The position numbers were made by a program, and so were the translations under genes. A stretch of DNA of 64,000 bases. It comes from UBA2287 sp037442025 (lineage in GTDB: Bacteria > Bacteroidota > Bacteroidia > Bacteroidales > Tenuifilaceae). This document shows positions 26,948 through 36,681 of the stretch, piece after piece; position 1 is the stretch's first letter, and the number at the start of each line of letters is the position of its first letter. The notes beneath the pieces are model-generated. The model was not told the origin of the DNA. It worked only from the letters and a program-made list of their open reading frames with translations, and did not search any database. The stretch covers positions 4,673-68,672 of the forward strand of contig JBBIRB010000010.1 in the NCBI GenBank assembly GCA_037442025.1, read 5' to 3'.

Positions 26948-28054
26948 CTAGCAAAGTTTCAGGGCCATTTGAGCTATGCTTTGGGCTGCATTTGGTTTTG
27001 CTAAGTGCCTGATATTTTGAGACAATGAATTCAATCGGTTAGGGTTATTTAGTAGTTCAATAGCGCTCTTAACCAGAATGCTTCTTGCCTGCGAATCGGC
27101 AATAAGTACGGCTGCTCCTTTTTCGCTTAGTGCCTGGGCATTTTTAGTTTGATGGTCTTCTGCCACATTAGGCGAAGGTACCAATATTGCGGGCTTGCCA
27201 ACCAAGCAAAGTTCCGAAATGGTTCCGGCGCCTGCTCTCGAAATTACCATGCTGGCAACCGAAAAAGCCAAATCCATTCGGTTAATAAAGTCGAAAACCT
27301 TAACGTTGCCAACTTTGTATTTATTAACTTCTTCAATAACTTCGTTGTGGTAAAGTTTGCCGGTTTGCCAAAGCAAGGTGAGGTTATTCTCAATAGCAAT
27401 GCTGGTTATGTTTTCTAAGATGCTCTGGTTTATGGTTCGTGCTCCCAAGCTGCCCCCAATAACCAAAATGACACTGTTTCCTTGGGGAATATTGAAAAAC
27501 TCACGGGCCTCGGCTTCCAATGGGCCAACGTTGTCGAGACCCTGCCGTACGGGATTGCCAGTAATAACAATTTTTTCCTTTTGGAAAAAGCGCTCCATAC
27601 CCTCGTAAGCTACACATATGAGGTTTGCTTTTTTGGCAAGCAACTTATTGGTAATTCCGGCGTATGAGTTTTGTTCCTGAATAATTGTTGGAATACCTTG
27701 GCTTTGTGAGGCGCGGAGTATGGGCCCGCTAGCGTATCCGCCAACTCCTATTGCCAATTGGGGCTTGAATTCGCGAACAATTCGCTTGGCTTGGGCCATG
27801 CTTTTCATCAGTTTGAATGGGAAGGCCAGATTTTTCAATGTTAATTTGCGCTGAAGACCAACTACAGGTAACCCAACAATTTTATAGCCAGCAGCCGGCA
27901 CGCGTTCCATCTCCATTCGGCCTTCGGCACCAACAAAAAGTATGTTGGCATCGGGCGAAATTTCCTTAATTGCGTTAGCAATGGATATGGCAGGGAAAAT
28001 ATGCCCCCCCGTTCCACCACCACTAATTATTATTCTTGGGCTCTTCTTCTCCAT
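26948..28054 (-). CDS. murG: UDP-GlcNAc:undecaprenyl-PP-MurNAc-pentapeptide GlcNAc transferase
   Basis: A 368-residue peripheral membrane glycosyltransferase that turns lipid I into lipid II. The N-terminal glycine-rich loop IIISGGGTGGHIFPAISIA, the second GGYASGP loop, and the donor-site motif SRAGAGTISELCLVGKPAIL with the following PSPNVAEDHQTKNA match MurG. The frame starts 32 bp inside the ftsW gene, so translation is probably coupled. Confidence 0.96.
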   Translation of the reverse strand: MEKKSPRIIISGGGTGGHIFPAISIANAIKEISPDANILFVGAEGRMEMERVPAAGYKIVGLPVVGLQRKLTLKNLAFPFKLMKSMAQAKRIVREFKPQLAIGVGGYASGPILRASQSQGIPTIIQEQNSYAGITNKLLAKKANLICVAYEGMERFFQKEKIVITGNPVRQGLDNVGPLEAEAREFFNIPQGNSVILVIGGSLGARTINQSILENITSIAIENNLTLLWQTGKLYHNEVIEEVNKYKVGNVKVFDFINRMDLAFSVASMVISRAGAGTISELCLVGKPAILVPSPNVAEDHQTKNAQALSEKGAAVLIADSQARSILVKSAIELLNNPNRLNSLSQNIRHLAKPNAAQSIAQMALKLC

Positions 28055-29192
28055 TGTAAATTTCTTCTTTGTTTTGGCTACGGCTAATACTTAGAAGTAT
28101 TCCGAAAGCTGCGCTAGTAAATAGTACCGAGGTTCCGCCCATGCTTACAAGAGGCAGGGGCTGGCCTGTAACCGGAAAAAGGTTAACTGCCACTGCCATA
28201 TTTATCATGGCCTGAAATACCAAAAGGAGGGTTAGTCCTATGGCCAGAAAGGCTGGGAATGTTCGTTGCGATTTTTTTACAATCATTCGTCCTCGGTATA
28301 GTAAAACCAAGTACGCAAAAAGCATGGCAAAAGCACCGAACAGTCCGTATTCCTCAATAATAATGGCATAAATAAAGTCGGAGTAAGGGTGTGGCAAAAA
28401 GTTGCGCTGGGTGCTATTGCCGGGGCCTTTCCCAAAAGGACCACCGGTAGCAACTGCAATTTTCGATTGAACAGCTTGGTAGTTCTCGCCGCCCTCGTCG
28501 CCACTCGCAAAGTTTTCAATCCTATTTTTCCATGTTTTTGCTCGTCCACCCGCATTGGTTTCGAGTAAAACGAAAATACCTACTCCAAGCAGAACCACCC
28601 CAATGCCAGTAAACCCCAATAGGTATTTAAGGTTAATGCGACCAATAAAAAGGAGAATCCAGCATGTGGCACCTAGCAGCGCGGCTGTTGAGAAGTTGGC
28701 AGGTAAAATGAGCAGGCAAATAATGGCAATAGGAATTATTAAAGGCAGAAAGGTGGTTTTAAAATCCTTAATAGTATCCTGTTTCTGCGAAAGTAAGCGG
28801 GCCACATACATAATAAGGGCCAACTTGGCAAAGTCCGATGTTTGAATAGTTATTCCCAATCCTGGTATTGTAAGCCACCTTGCAGCCTCATTCAGGCTGG
28901 TTCCGAAAACCAGAGTAATTGCAAGCAATGGAATGGAAAGAAGCATAAGTATTTGAGAAATGGGGGAATAGACTTTGTATGGGATTAAATGCGTAATGAA
29001 AATTATACCCAATCCGGCTAGCAGGAACCCCATTTGCTTTAAAAAATAGTATGCGGTATTGCCTCCCTGAAAACGGTAAGCCAGCGAACCCGTTGAACTG
29101 TACACTGCCAGCAGCGAAAATACCGATAGTCCCATAACGATTAACCAAATCGTTCGGTCGCCCTTCAGGTATTTTCCAAATAGTCCGTTCAT
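28023..29192 (-). CDS. ftsW: FtsW/SEDS-family peptidoglycan glycosyltransferase
   Basis: A 389-residue polytopic membrane protein of the SEDS family. About ten hydrophobic helices are visible. Family hallmarks are present: AARWLTIPGLGITIQTSDFAKLAL (split here as two motifs), the loop GPFGKGPGNSTQRNFLPHPY with YSDFIYAIIIEEYGLFGA, and the C-terminal PLVSMGGTSVLFTSAAFG. It works with the PBP encoded by ftsI to make septal peptidoglycan. The gene lies between murD (12 bp upstream) and murG (overlapping). Confidence 0.95.
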   Translation of the reverse strand: MNGLFGKYLKGDRTIWLIVMGLSVFSLLAVYSSTGSLAYRFQGGNTAYYFLKQMGFLLAGLGIIFITHLIPYKVYSPISQILMLLSIPLLAITLVFGTSLNEAARWLTIPGLGITIQTSDFAKLALIMYVARLLSQKQDTIKDFKTTFLPLIIPIAIICLLILPANFSTAALLGATCWILLFIGRINLKYLLGFTGIGVVLLGVGIFVLLETNAGGRAKTWKNRIENFASGDEGGENYQAVQSKIAVATGGPFGKGPGNSTQRNFLPHPYSDFIYAIIIEEYGLFGAFAMLFAYLVLLYRGRMIVKKSQRTFPAFLAIGLTLLLVFQAMINMAVAVNLFPVTGQPLPLVSMGGTSVLFTSAAFGILLSISRSQNKEEIYNGEEEPKNNN

Positions 29193-29204
29193 TTTTTGGT
29201 AGCT

Positions 29205-30557
29205 TTATAGTTCGCGAACCGCTTGTTTGAATTGTCGTCCACGGTCCTCATAATTTTCAAACAGATCGAAGCTGGCACAGGCAGGCGAAAGCAGAACGGT
29301 ATCGCCGGGTTGCGAGAGTTTATAGGCATGCTGAACGGCCTCAAGGGCCGAACGGGCATCGACCATTATTGGAACAATTTCTCCAAACTCCTTATGGAGT
29401 TTTTTGTTATCGACACCAAGACAAACTATTGCCTTTACCTTTTCCTTGGCAAGCTCAATAAGGTCGGTGTAGTCGTTGCCCTTATCGGTTCCACCTGCAA
29501 TCCATACTACCGGGGTAGTCATGCTTTCGAGAGCATACCAGGCCGAGTTAACATTGGTGGCTTTCGAGTCGTTAATGTAAAGAACACCCCTTACCGATAG
29601 TACTTTCTCGAGCCGGTGCTCAACCCCTTGGAAGTCGGCCAAACTTTCGCGAATCACATCCTTTCGGATGTTTAGGGCGTGCCCTGCAATACCAGCAGCC
29701 ATTGAGTTGTAAACATTGTGCTTGCCTTTAAGCGAAAGGTCTTCGATTGACATGTTGAAATCGCTATTGTTATATGTAATGAACATTTTATTCCCTTCGA
29801 GGTAGGCAGCCTGCCTCTCTTTTACTTTATGCGAAAATGGGAGCTGCTTTGCGCGAAGTACAATTTGGTTCAGGTGGTCCATAGTTACCTCGTCGTCGGA
29901 GCAGAAAATGAAGCAATCGTCCTCCTCGAGGTTTCTGGTTATTCGAAACTTCGACTCAACATAGTTCTGCATTTTAAAGTCGTAACGATCGAGGTGATCG
30001 GGGGTAATATTCAGCAGAATGGCAATGTCGGCTTTGAAGGTGTACATGCCGTCGAGCTGAAAGCTGCTGATTTCGAGCACATAATAATCGTAATTGCCCT
30101 CGGCAACTGCCTGTGCGAAGCTGATCCCGATGTTTCCGGCTAGGCAAACGTTCAGCCCAGCTTTCTTCATCATATGGTATATAAGCGAAGTGGTAGTAGT
30201 TTTTCCGTTGGTTCCCGTTATGCACACTTTAGTAGCAGTGGTGTACCTGCCAGCAAACTCAATTTCCGAAATAACAGGAATACCATTTTTGCGAATCTCC
30301 TCAATTAGTGGAATTCGGTCGGGGATACCCGGCGACTTTATCACCTCGCCCGCATTCAGAATGAGTTCGGGAGTATGCTTGCTTTCCTCCCAGGCAATGC
30401 CGTATTTTGTAAGGGTTTGCTTGTATTTTGGTTTAAGCGTTCCGCTATCGGATAAAAAAACATCGAAGCCCTGCTTTTGGGCCAGAATGGCCGATCCTAC
30501 GCCGCTTTCGCCACCCCCCAGAACCACAATTCGGTTTGCATTTCGAGCAGTTGCCAT
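29205..30557 (-). CDS. murD: UDP-N-acetylmuramoyl-L-alanine-D-glutamate ligase
   Basis: A 450-residue enzyme from ATG 30557, three bases after the mraY stop. A longer open frame (to 30782) would run backward into mraY and is not credible. It adds D-glutamate to UDP-MurNAc-L-Ala. Seen: the Rossmann start NRIVVLGGGESGVGSAILA, the ATP loop ITGTNGKTTTTSLIYHM, LNITPDHLDRY, EHRLEKVLSVRGVLYINDSK, and GGTDKGNDY. All match MurD. Confidence 0.96.
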   Translation of the reverse strand: MATARNANRIVVLGGGESGVGSAILAQKQGFDVFLSDSGTLKPKYKQTLTKYGIAWEESKHTPELILNAGEVIKSPGIPDRIPLIEEIRKNGIPVISEIEFAGRYTTATKVCITGTNGKTTTTSLIYHMMKKAGLNVCLAGNIGISFAQAVAEGNYDYYVLEISSFQLDGMYTFKADIAILLNITPDHLDRYDFKMQNYVESKFRITRNLEEDDCFIFCSDDEVTMDHLNQIVLRAKQLPFSHKVKERQAAYLEGNKMFITYNNSDFNMSIEDLSLKGKHNVYNSMAAGIAGHALNIRKDVIRESLADFQGVEHRLEKVLSVRGVLYINDSKATNVNSAWYALESMTTPVVWIAGGTDKGNDYTDLIELAKEKVKAIVCLGVDNKKLHKEFGEIVPIMVDARSALEAVQHAYKLSQPGDTVLLSPACASFDLFENYEDRGRQFKQAVREL

Positions 30558-30559
30558 AA

Positions 30560-31810
30560 CTAACGGATTTTTAGGGTTACTACGGTTATTACTGCAAGCA
30601 TTATAGCTACAATCCAGAATCGGGTAACGATTTTGGGTTCTGGGTAGCCCTTTATTTGGTAATGATGATGCAATGGCGACATTTTGAAGATTCTGCGACC
30701 CTCGCCGTACCTGCGTTTGGTGTACTTGAAGTACGAAACCTGTATAACAACCGACAGGCTTTCGACAAAGAAAATTCCGCAAAGAATGGGTATGAGAAGT
30801 TCCTTACGGATTAGGATGGCGTAAACAGCAATAATTCCACCAATAGCTAAGCTGCCTGTGTCACCCATGAAAACCTGAGCGGGGTAACTGTTATACCACA
30901 AAAAGCCAATGGCAGCACCAATAAAGGCGCTCATGAAAATTACCATTTCCCCAGTATTGGGAATGTACATTATATTAAGGTACTCCGAGTAGATTACGTT
31001 ACCCGAAAGGTAGGCGAAAATCCCAAGCGTTGTGCCTATTACAACGCTTACTCCGGTAGCCAAGCCGTCGAGCCCATCGGTTAGGTTGGCCCCGTTCGAT
31101 ACAGCTGTTACTATTAGTATAACAGCTGCAATAAAAACAATCCATGTTAACCTTTCCTTCCAGGGCCCCTTAAAGGGAACAAGGAAAGAGTACTCAAACT
31201 CGTTGTCCTTAAAAAAGGGTATGGTGGTTTTGGTTGTTTTTTGGTTAGGGCTTAGAATTACTTGCTTTCCGCCCGTTTGGTCGTTTCCTCCAACAATTTC
31301 GGTTCCTTCGGTGGCTACATGCTTTAAAACTCGCTCGCGTACAACAATATCGGGGCTGAGGTAAATGGTTATGCCAACAAATAGTCCCAGAGTAATTTGC
31401 CCCAGTATTTTCAATCGGCCCGAGAGCCCCTTCTTGTTTTTCAGGAAAACCTTTATGTAATCGTCGGCAAAACCCACCAAGCCCAACCAAACGGTTGTAA
31501 CCAGAAGAATGATAACGTAAATATTTTTAAGGTTGGCAAAGAGCAGAACCGGAATGAGGATAGATGCCAGAATTATAATTCCGCCCATGGTGGGAGTTCC
31601 CTTCTTCTGCATTTGACCCTCGAGCCCCAGGTTCCGAATCTCTTCTCCAATCTGCTTCTTTTGGAGGTAAACAATAATGCGTTTACCAATAAGCAGGGCA
31701 AATGCAAGCGCGGTAATGACCGCCATTGCCGAACGGAACGAAATGTACTGGTAGAGCCCGGCTCCCGGCACATCGTATTGATCGAGATATTTAAGCAGAT
31801 AGTATATCAT
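30560..31810 (-). CDS. mraY: Phospho-MurNAc-pentapeptide transferase
   Basis: A 416-residue polytopic membrane enzyme that makes lipid I. The family signatures are visible: KKGTPTMGGIIILASILIP, GFADDYIKVFLKNKKGLSGR, NLTDGLDGLATGVSV, and the C-terminal FFVESLSVVIQVSYFK with SPLHHHYQIKGYPEPKIV. It contains an extra hydrophilic segment of about 60 residues between helices (around positions 160-215) that is typical of Bacteroidetes MraY. It overlaps murE by 4 bp. Confidence 0.96.
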   Translation of the reverse strand: MIYYLLKYLDQYDVPGAGLYQYISFRSAMAVITALAFALLIGKRIIVYLQKKQIGEEIRNLGLEGQMQKKGTPTMGGIIILASILIPVLLFANLKNIYVIILLVTTVWLGLVGFADDYIKVFLKNKKGLSGRLKILGQITLGLFVGITIYLSPDIVVRERVLKHVATEGTEIVGGNDQTGGKQVILSPNQKTTKTTIPFFKDNEFEYSFLVPFKGPWKERLTWIVFIAAVILIVTAVSNGANLTDGLDGLATGVSVVIGTTLGIFAYLSGNVIYSEYLNIMYIPNTGEMVIFMSAFIGAAIGFLWYNSYPAQVFMGDTGSLAIGGIIAVYAILIRKELLIPILCGIFFVESLSVVIQVSYFKYTKRRYGEGRRIFKMSPLHHHYQIKGYPEPKIVTRFWIVAIMLAVITVVTLKIR

Positions 31811-33270
31811 GGTTTTAGGGTTTTGAATATTTCTGCAACTTCTTCCTTATCGTCGAAATGGTGCTTAACGCCCTTTATTTCCTGGTAGGTTTCGTGGCCC
31901 TTGCCAGCAATAAGTACAATATCGCCGGGGGCTGCCAGTAGGCAGGCGGTGCGAATGGCCTCGCGCCTGTCGGTTATAGAAAGCACCTTGCCCACCATGC
32001 CGGGTTCAATGCCCTGTTTCATATCGGCAATTATGGCATCCGGCTCCTCGGAGCGCGGATTGTCTGAGGTGAGTATAACCAAACTGCTTCCTGAGGCAGC
32101 GACCTTGGCCATAGCAGGGCGTTTGGTTTTGTCGCGGTCGCCCCCAGCGCCCAGAACGGTAATGAGTTTTTCGTTTTCCTTCAGCAGTTCGTTTATGGTG
32201 CCAATAACATTCTCAACGGCATCGGGTGTATGAGCATAGTCAACAATAGCAATTACACCGTTGGGTGCTCGTAGGTGTTCGAAACGACCTATTACTGGCT
32301 CCATAGCACTCAGGTTGGTAAGCACCTCTTGTTTGTCGAAATTCATCAATAGCGCAGCAGCATAAACTGCTGTAAGGTTGTAGGCATTAAATTGACCAAT
32401 GAGGCGGCACCACATTTCGGTGCCATCAATATTCAGCTGCATACCGTAGAGTTGATGGTCGACAATGCGGCACTTGAAATTGGCCATGGAACGAAGCGAG
32501 TAGGTGTGAACTTTCGCCTTGGTATTCTGCACCATTACCCGCCCATTGCGGTCGTCGATATTGGTAAGGGCAAAGGCGCTTGAGGGAAGCAGGTCGAAAA
32601 ACCGCTTTTTGGCCTTCAGGTACTCATCGAAGGTTTTGTGGTAGTCGAGATGGTCGTGGGTTATGTTGGAGAAAATTCCACCAAAAAAATGCAGACCGGC
32701 AATGCGGTTCTGTGCTATGGCATGCGAACTAACCTCCATAAAACAATGGGAGCATCCGCCGCTCACCATTTCGGCCAGCAGCTTATTCAAACTAATTGGG
32801 TCGGGTGTGGTATGGGTGCTGGGTACTTCGGTTTTGTGGATGTAGTTGGTAACAGTTGAGAGCAACCCAGATTTAAAGCCCAACGATTGGGCCAAACGGT
32901 ACAGCAAAGTTGCCGTAGTGGTTTTACCATTAGTTCCGGTAATACCCACAAGCGTCAAACTCTTCGATGGGTTTCCGTAAAACTCAGAGGCCATAACACC
33001 TGCTAGATACGAGCAATCGGCCACCCTTACGTACGTAACATTGGGATCGGATTGCATTGGAAGTGTTTCGCAAACAATGGCCGAGGCACCCTTCTCAATG
33101 GCGCTGGCAATATAGTTGTGCCCGTCGGATTGGGTTCCCTTTATAGCTATGAAAGCCGAGTGGGGGGCAACTGCTCTCGAGTCGATGCAAAGTTGGTCAA
33201 TGCTAACGCACAGGTTACCCTTAACCTCCAGAACCTCGCTTTGAGGTATTATGCTTTCAAGTTTCACCAT
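31807..33270 (-). CDS. murE: UDP-MurNAc-tripeptide synthetase (meso-DAP-adding)
   Basis: A 487-residue Mur ligase. ATP loop GITGTNGKTTTATLLYRLAQ, the FSNITHDHLDYHKTFDEYLK segment with the carbamylated-lysine region, and DYAHTPDAVENVI are present. The substrate motif DNPRSEEPDAII is the DNPR form known to specify meso-diaminopimelate, so the cell wall is predicted to be DAP-type. It ends 3 bp into mraY and starts 1 bp after the ftsI stop. Confidence 0.96.
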   Translation of the reverse strand: MVKLESIIPQSEVLEVKGNLCVSIDQLCIDSRAVAPHSAFIAIKGTQSDGHNYIASAIEKGASAIVCETLPMQSDPNVTYVRVADCSYLAGVMASEFYGNPSKSLTLVGITGTNGKTTTATLLYRLAQSLGFKSGLLSTVTNYIHKTEVPSTHTTPDPISLNKLLAEMVSGGCSHCFMEVSSHAIAQNRIAGLHFFGGIFSNITHDHLDYHKTFDEYLKAKKRFFDLLPSSAFALTNIDDRNGRVMVQNTKAKVHTYSLRSMANFKCRIVDHQLYGMQLNIDGTEMWCRLIGQFNAYNLTAVYAAALLMNFDKQEVLTNLSAMEPVIGRFEHLRAPNGVIAIVDYAHTPDAVENVIGTINELLKENEKLITVLGAGGDRDKTKRPAMAKVAASGSSLVILTSDNPRSEEPDAIIADMKQGIEPGMVGKVLSITDRREAIRTACLLAAPGDIVLIAGKGHETYQEIKGVKHHFDDKEEVAEIFKTLKP

Positions 33271-33271
33271 T

Positions 33272-35386
33272 CTAGTTGCTCATTTCAATATGAATTCTTT
33301 CGCCCTTTTCAACCCTGCTGCCGGGCGTAATGCTTTGGCTGCGAACAAAACCCCTGCCTGTTACCCTAACCCGAAGTCCCGAGTTTTCTAAAAGGAAAAG
33401 GGCGTCCTTGAGGCTCATCCCAGTAACATCGGGAACCAAATTGGGAATAATCGATTTTTTGCGCATTTCAACCTTCTCGTCGGTGCGAACTGTAGCCACC
33501 CAAGGGAAATCCTTACTTTTGTCGGCGAGGGGTACACCCAATTCGCGGAGCGCATACCCAAGTTCGGGCTTAAAACCACTTTTCGATTCGGGCAGTTCGG
33601 GCATTTCGCCCCTTTCAATTTCTGGAAACCACTCCTTGCTAGTAGCGTAAACCTTGTCGGAAATTTCCTTGAAAATGGGACCTGCAACCAGATTGCCGTA
33701 GTAAACGCTGTTCGATGGCGAGTTAACTACCACAATGCACGAGTACTTGGGGTCTTCGGCAGGGAAGTAGCCTGCAAACGAAGCCTGATAACTTATCCCT
33801 CTTTCGCCCCTGTAGCCTCGTGTGCCCCTTGCTATTTGGGCCGTTCCGGTTTTGCCCGCAATTTTATAGTTGGGGTTTTTCAGGTTCTTTGCAGTTCCGT
33901 TCTCCACAACCCCCTCGAGTATTTCGCGAACCTTGCGTAGGGTGCTGCGTGAGCAAATGGAGTGCGAAATTACTTGGGTTGGGAACTCCCTGTCCACGGC
34001 TCCGTGGGTACGTATGGCCTTTACAAATCGGGGTTTCACCATGCGCCCATTGTTGGCAATGGCATTGTATAGTGTGAGAATTTGAATGGGTGCCAACTTT
34101 ATTTCGTAGCCAATGCTCATCATGGGCATGGAAATACCCGACCAGAGTTTATCGCCCGGGTACTTAATGTATGGGGCCGATTCACCTTTTATTTCGAGGT
34201 TCAGCGGTTTGTTCAGGTTCAGGTCGTATATGCGATCGATGAACTGCCTCTCTTTCCCTTTGTAATATTTTGTTACCAGTTCAGTTACGCCAACATTCGA
34301 CGAGTACTCAAATACCTCCTTCACGCTAATTCGGCCGTAGCCACCCTCCTTGGTATCTGTAACTGTTTTGTCGTAGTATTTCACCTTGCCGTTACGGGTA
34401 TTCACTGTATCGGTTAGCGAAATGTGCCCATCCTCGAGCAGTGCTATAAGTGCTGCTATTTTAAATGTCGAGCCCGGTTCGTTGGCTTCGCCAATGGCGT
34501 AGTTGAACATTTCGGTGTAGCTTCCGTCGCCATTCTTTTTCAGGTTGGCAATGGCTTTTATGTCGCCCGTTTTTACCTCCATCAGAATTACTGTGCCGTG
34601 TTCGGCATCGTGGCGGTTCAACTGTCTGCGTAGAGCCCCTTCGGCAACATCCTGCAGGGAAACATCGAGCGTGGTAATAATATCGTGGCCATCTTCGGGA
34701 GCCACCTGCATGGAACTACCCACTTCAACCCACATGTTGCCCGGCACCCTTTGCTTAATGCTAACGCCAGCCTTGCCCCGCAAAATATGGTCGTATGCGC
34801 CCTCAATGCCCACGGCAACTCCATCCTCGTTAATATTACCAATGGTACGAGCGGCAAGGCTGGCGTGAGGTTTAATTCGACGGTTCACCTGAACCGGAAT
34901 GAATCCACCCTTGTTTTCACCCAGCCTGAAAAGCGGGAATTTTTTAACTTCCTGCAGTTCAATATAGTTTATTTGGCGGCTGCCAATGGGGTAGTATCTT
35001 TTGTTGCGGGCGTGCTTACGGGCATTTACCAGCTCCGATTTGTACGAGTAGTGCGATTTATCCCTGAAAAACTGCGAAAGGCATAGGGCCAGCGAATCGA
35101 CTTTGTTGTTAAACAGGGCATCGCTAAGGCCAGCGGCTTTCAGGTCCATTCGAATTTCGAAATAAGGAACCGAAGTGGCCAGAATGCGCCCGTCGGTGGA
35201 ACAAATGTCGCCGCGGTTGGGTTCAATGGTAATGTCGCGGTATGTAACCGAGCGGGCCATGCTGCGTAGCTTTGCTCCCTCAATAAATTGAAGGTAAATG
35301 ATTTGGCCAAAAATAGCAATGGCCAGTAGAAGGAAGAAAGCGTAAACCAACCCAACTCGAAACAGTATTTCCTTTTTTACCGACAT
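33272..35386 (-). CDS. ftsI: Septal penicillin-binding protein (FtsI/PBP3) with PASTA domain
   Basis: From ATG 35386 the protein has 704 residues. An upstream frame to 35428 is inside ftsL and not used. One membrane helix (about residues 8-30) precedes the dimerisation domain. The transpeptidase domain carries NEPGSTFK (SxxK catalytic Ser), SSN (EYSSNVGV) and KTGTA (IAGKTGTAQIARGT). A single PASTA domain is at the C terminus (IIPNLVPDVTGMSLKDALFL to the end), which is usual in Bacteroidetes. It cross-links septal peptidoglycan as partner of FtsW. It starts 7 bp after the restored ftsL stop. Confidence 0.95.
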   Translation of the reverse strand: MSVKKEILFRVGLVYAFFLLLAIAIFGQIIYLQFIEGAKLRSMARSVTYRDITIEPNRGDICSTDGRILATSVPYFEIRMDLKAAGLSDALFNNKVDSLALCLSQFFRDKSHYSYKSELVNARKHARNKRYYPIGSRQINYIELQEVKKFPLFRLGENKGGFIPVQVNRRIKPHASLAARTIGNINEDGVAVGIEGAYDHILRGKAGVSIKQRVPGNMWVEVGSSMQVAPEDGHDIITTLDVSLQDVAEGALRRQLNRHDAEHGTVILMEVKTGDIKAIANLKKNGDGSYTEMFNYAIGEANEPGSTFKIAALIALLEDGHISLTDTVNTRNGKVKYYDKTVTDTKEGGYGRISVKEVFEYSSNVGVTELVTKYYKGKERQFIDRIYDLNLNKPLNLEIKGESAPYIKYPGDKLWSGISMPMMSIGYEIKLAPIQILTLYNAIANNGRMVKPRFVKAIRTHGAVDREFPTQVISHSICSRSTLRKVREILEGVVENGTAKNLKNPNYKIAGKTGTAQIARGTRGYRGERGISYQASFAGYFPAEDPKYSCIVVVNSPSNSVYYGNLVAGPIFKEISDKVYATSKEWFPEIERGEMPELPESKSGFKPELGYALRELGVPLADKSKDFPWVATVRTDEKVEMRKKSIIPNLVPDVTGMSLKDALFLLENSGLRVRVTGRGFVRSQSITPGSRVEKGERIHIEMSN

Positions 35387-35393
35387 GTTTGCA

Positions 35394-35782
35394 CTACAGC
35401 CTTGCTTTAATTTTTTTGGGTGGCACAACCGATTCCTTCAGGCCCAGGCCTTTTTCTTCAACCATGCATGCCACCTGAGTTTGCTTGCTAATATTCATGA
35501 GTTCAGCGGCCGTTGTTATCGATTCGGCCCTTAGATTCTTCACTTCAATCTAATTTCTTGGCTTTGCCTAACCAACTTCTCGTATCGGTAGCGGTTGGCA
35601 ATGTATATAATGGCCAGCAGTGCCAGAAAAAAGAAGTAGGGCACCTGCGAGGTAACGCTGTCGCGGCTCAGAATATTTCCGCTGAGTAGTTCGCCCAGGC
35701 TGCTCCCCTTTTTTTTGTCGGGTTTTGCTGCCTTGCCGTCTTTCTCGTCAATGAATTCGACCCGTTGGTTTTCAGTGCTCAT
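35394..35782 (-). CDS. ftsL: FtsL-like divisome protein, broken by a one-base frameshift
   Basis: The frame starting at ATG 35782 has an N-terminal charged segment and one membrane helix (VPYFFFLALLAIIYIANRY, about residues 47-65), then stops early at TGA 35542-35540 after QEIRLK. In the next frame, VKNLRAESITTAAELMNISK and VACMVEEKGLGLKESVVPPK continue to TAG 35394, seven bases before ftsI. These are the coiled coil and GLxLKE end of Bacteroidetes FtsL. Stop codons in both frames confine the missing base to 35543-35549. AA where AAA is expected in LKVKN is the simplest explanation. The restored protein has 129 residues. ftsL is essential, so a sequence error is more likely than a true mutation. 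Confidence 0.8.
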
Positions 35783-36678
35783 AGTTTTTCGGCAATTCGT
35801 AATTTAGCGCTCCGTGCGCGCGTGTTTGCTTGATTCTCCTCGTCGGAGGGAACAATTACCTTGCGCGATATCAGCTTAAAGGGCGAGGAGGTATTCCCGT
35901 AGAAATCGGTCTCCACCTTTCCTTCAAAGTTTCCAGTTTTCATAAAGTTTTTCACCAGCCTGTCCTCCAGCGAATGATAGGCAATAACCACTAGCCTTCC
36001 TTGGGGTGCCAGCAGGGTTTGTGCTTGGCTCAGCATTTGCTCAAGGGCCCGCATTTCGCCATTCACCTCAATGCGAAGCGCCTGAAATGCTTGCGCCATC
36101 ATTTTGTTCTGAACCTTTTGCGGGAAGAACTTCTGAAGCAAACCGAACAGTTCCTCCACCGTTTCAATGGGTTTAATTTGGCGAGCCTTCACCATTTCGT
36201 GGGCCAGCTTGCCGGCATTGGAAAGCTCGCCGTAGAGCCTTAGCAGTTCGGCCAGCTTTTCGGTGGGGTAGGTGTTTACCACGGTGGCGGCGCTAACGGG
36301 GCTGGCCTGGTTCATGCGCATATCTAGCGGACCCTTATGCCTAAACGAAAAGCCCCTGTTGGGGCTATCGAAGTGGTGCGAAGAAACGCCCAAATCGGCC
36401 AGAATGCCATCGACCCTTTGAACCCCTTGGTATCGAAGGAAGTTGCCAACGAAACGGAAATTTCCCCGCACAAAGATGAACCGCTTGTCGGCAGGTGCGT
36501 TAGCGGCAGCATCCTCGTCCTGGTCGAACCCAAAAAGGCGGCCCTTGGCCGAGAGTTTTTCGAGAATGGCCCGTGAGTGGCCACCCCCACCGAAGGTAAG
36601 GTCGACATAGGTTCCGTTGGGCTTAATGTTAAGCCCCTCGATGCTCTCGTTTAGCAGCACGGGTACGTGGTACGCCAT
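35779..36678 (-). CDS. rsmH: 16S rRNA (cytosine(1402)-N(4))-methyltransferase
   Basis: A 299-residue SAM-dependent methyltransferase, also called MraW. Its start MAYHVPVLLNESIEGLNIKP, the SAM loop VDLTFGGGGHSRAILEK, the GILADLGVSSHHFDSPNRGF motif and the VVIAYHSLEDRLVKNFM motif are family hallmarks. It modifies C1402 of 16S rRNA. Its gene overlaps the ftsL ATG by 4 bp and starts 3 bp after mraZ ends. Confidence 0.96.
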   Translation of the reverse strand: MAYHVPVLLNESIEGLNIKPNGTYVDLTFGGGGHSRAILEKLSAKGRLFGFDQDEDAAANAPADKRFIFVRGNFRFVGNFLRYQGVQRVDGILADLGVSSHHFDSPNRGFSFRHKGPLDMRMNQASPVSAATVVNTYPTEKLAELLRLYGELSNAGKLAHEMVKARQIKPIETVEELFGLLQKFFPQKVQNKMMAQAFQALRIEVNGEMRALEQMLSQAQTLLAPQGRLVVIAYHSLEDRLVKNFMKTGNFEGKVETDFYGNTSSPFKLISRKVIVPSDEENQANTRARSAKLRIAEKL

Positions 36679-36681
36679 ATC

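Noticed and set aside
29205..30782. Long MurD start at 30782
   Set aside because: The extra 75 residues lie inside mraY in another frame and do not resemble MurD. ATG 30557 sits 3 bp after mraY.
34082..34417. Long plus-strand open frames opposite ftsI, murE and ftsZ
   Set aside because: Antisense shadows of strongly conserved genes; their sequences have no family features.
35540..35560. Programmed ribosomal frameshift in ftsL
   Set aside because: No X XXY YYZ slippery heptamer or clear downstream stem; a missing base is simpler.
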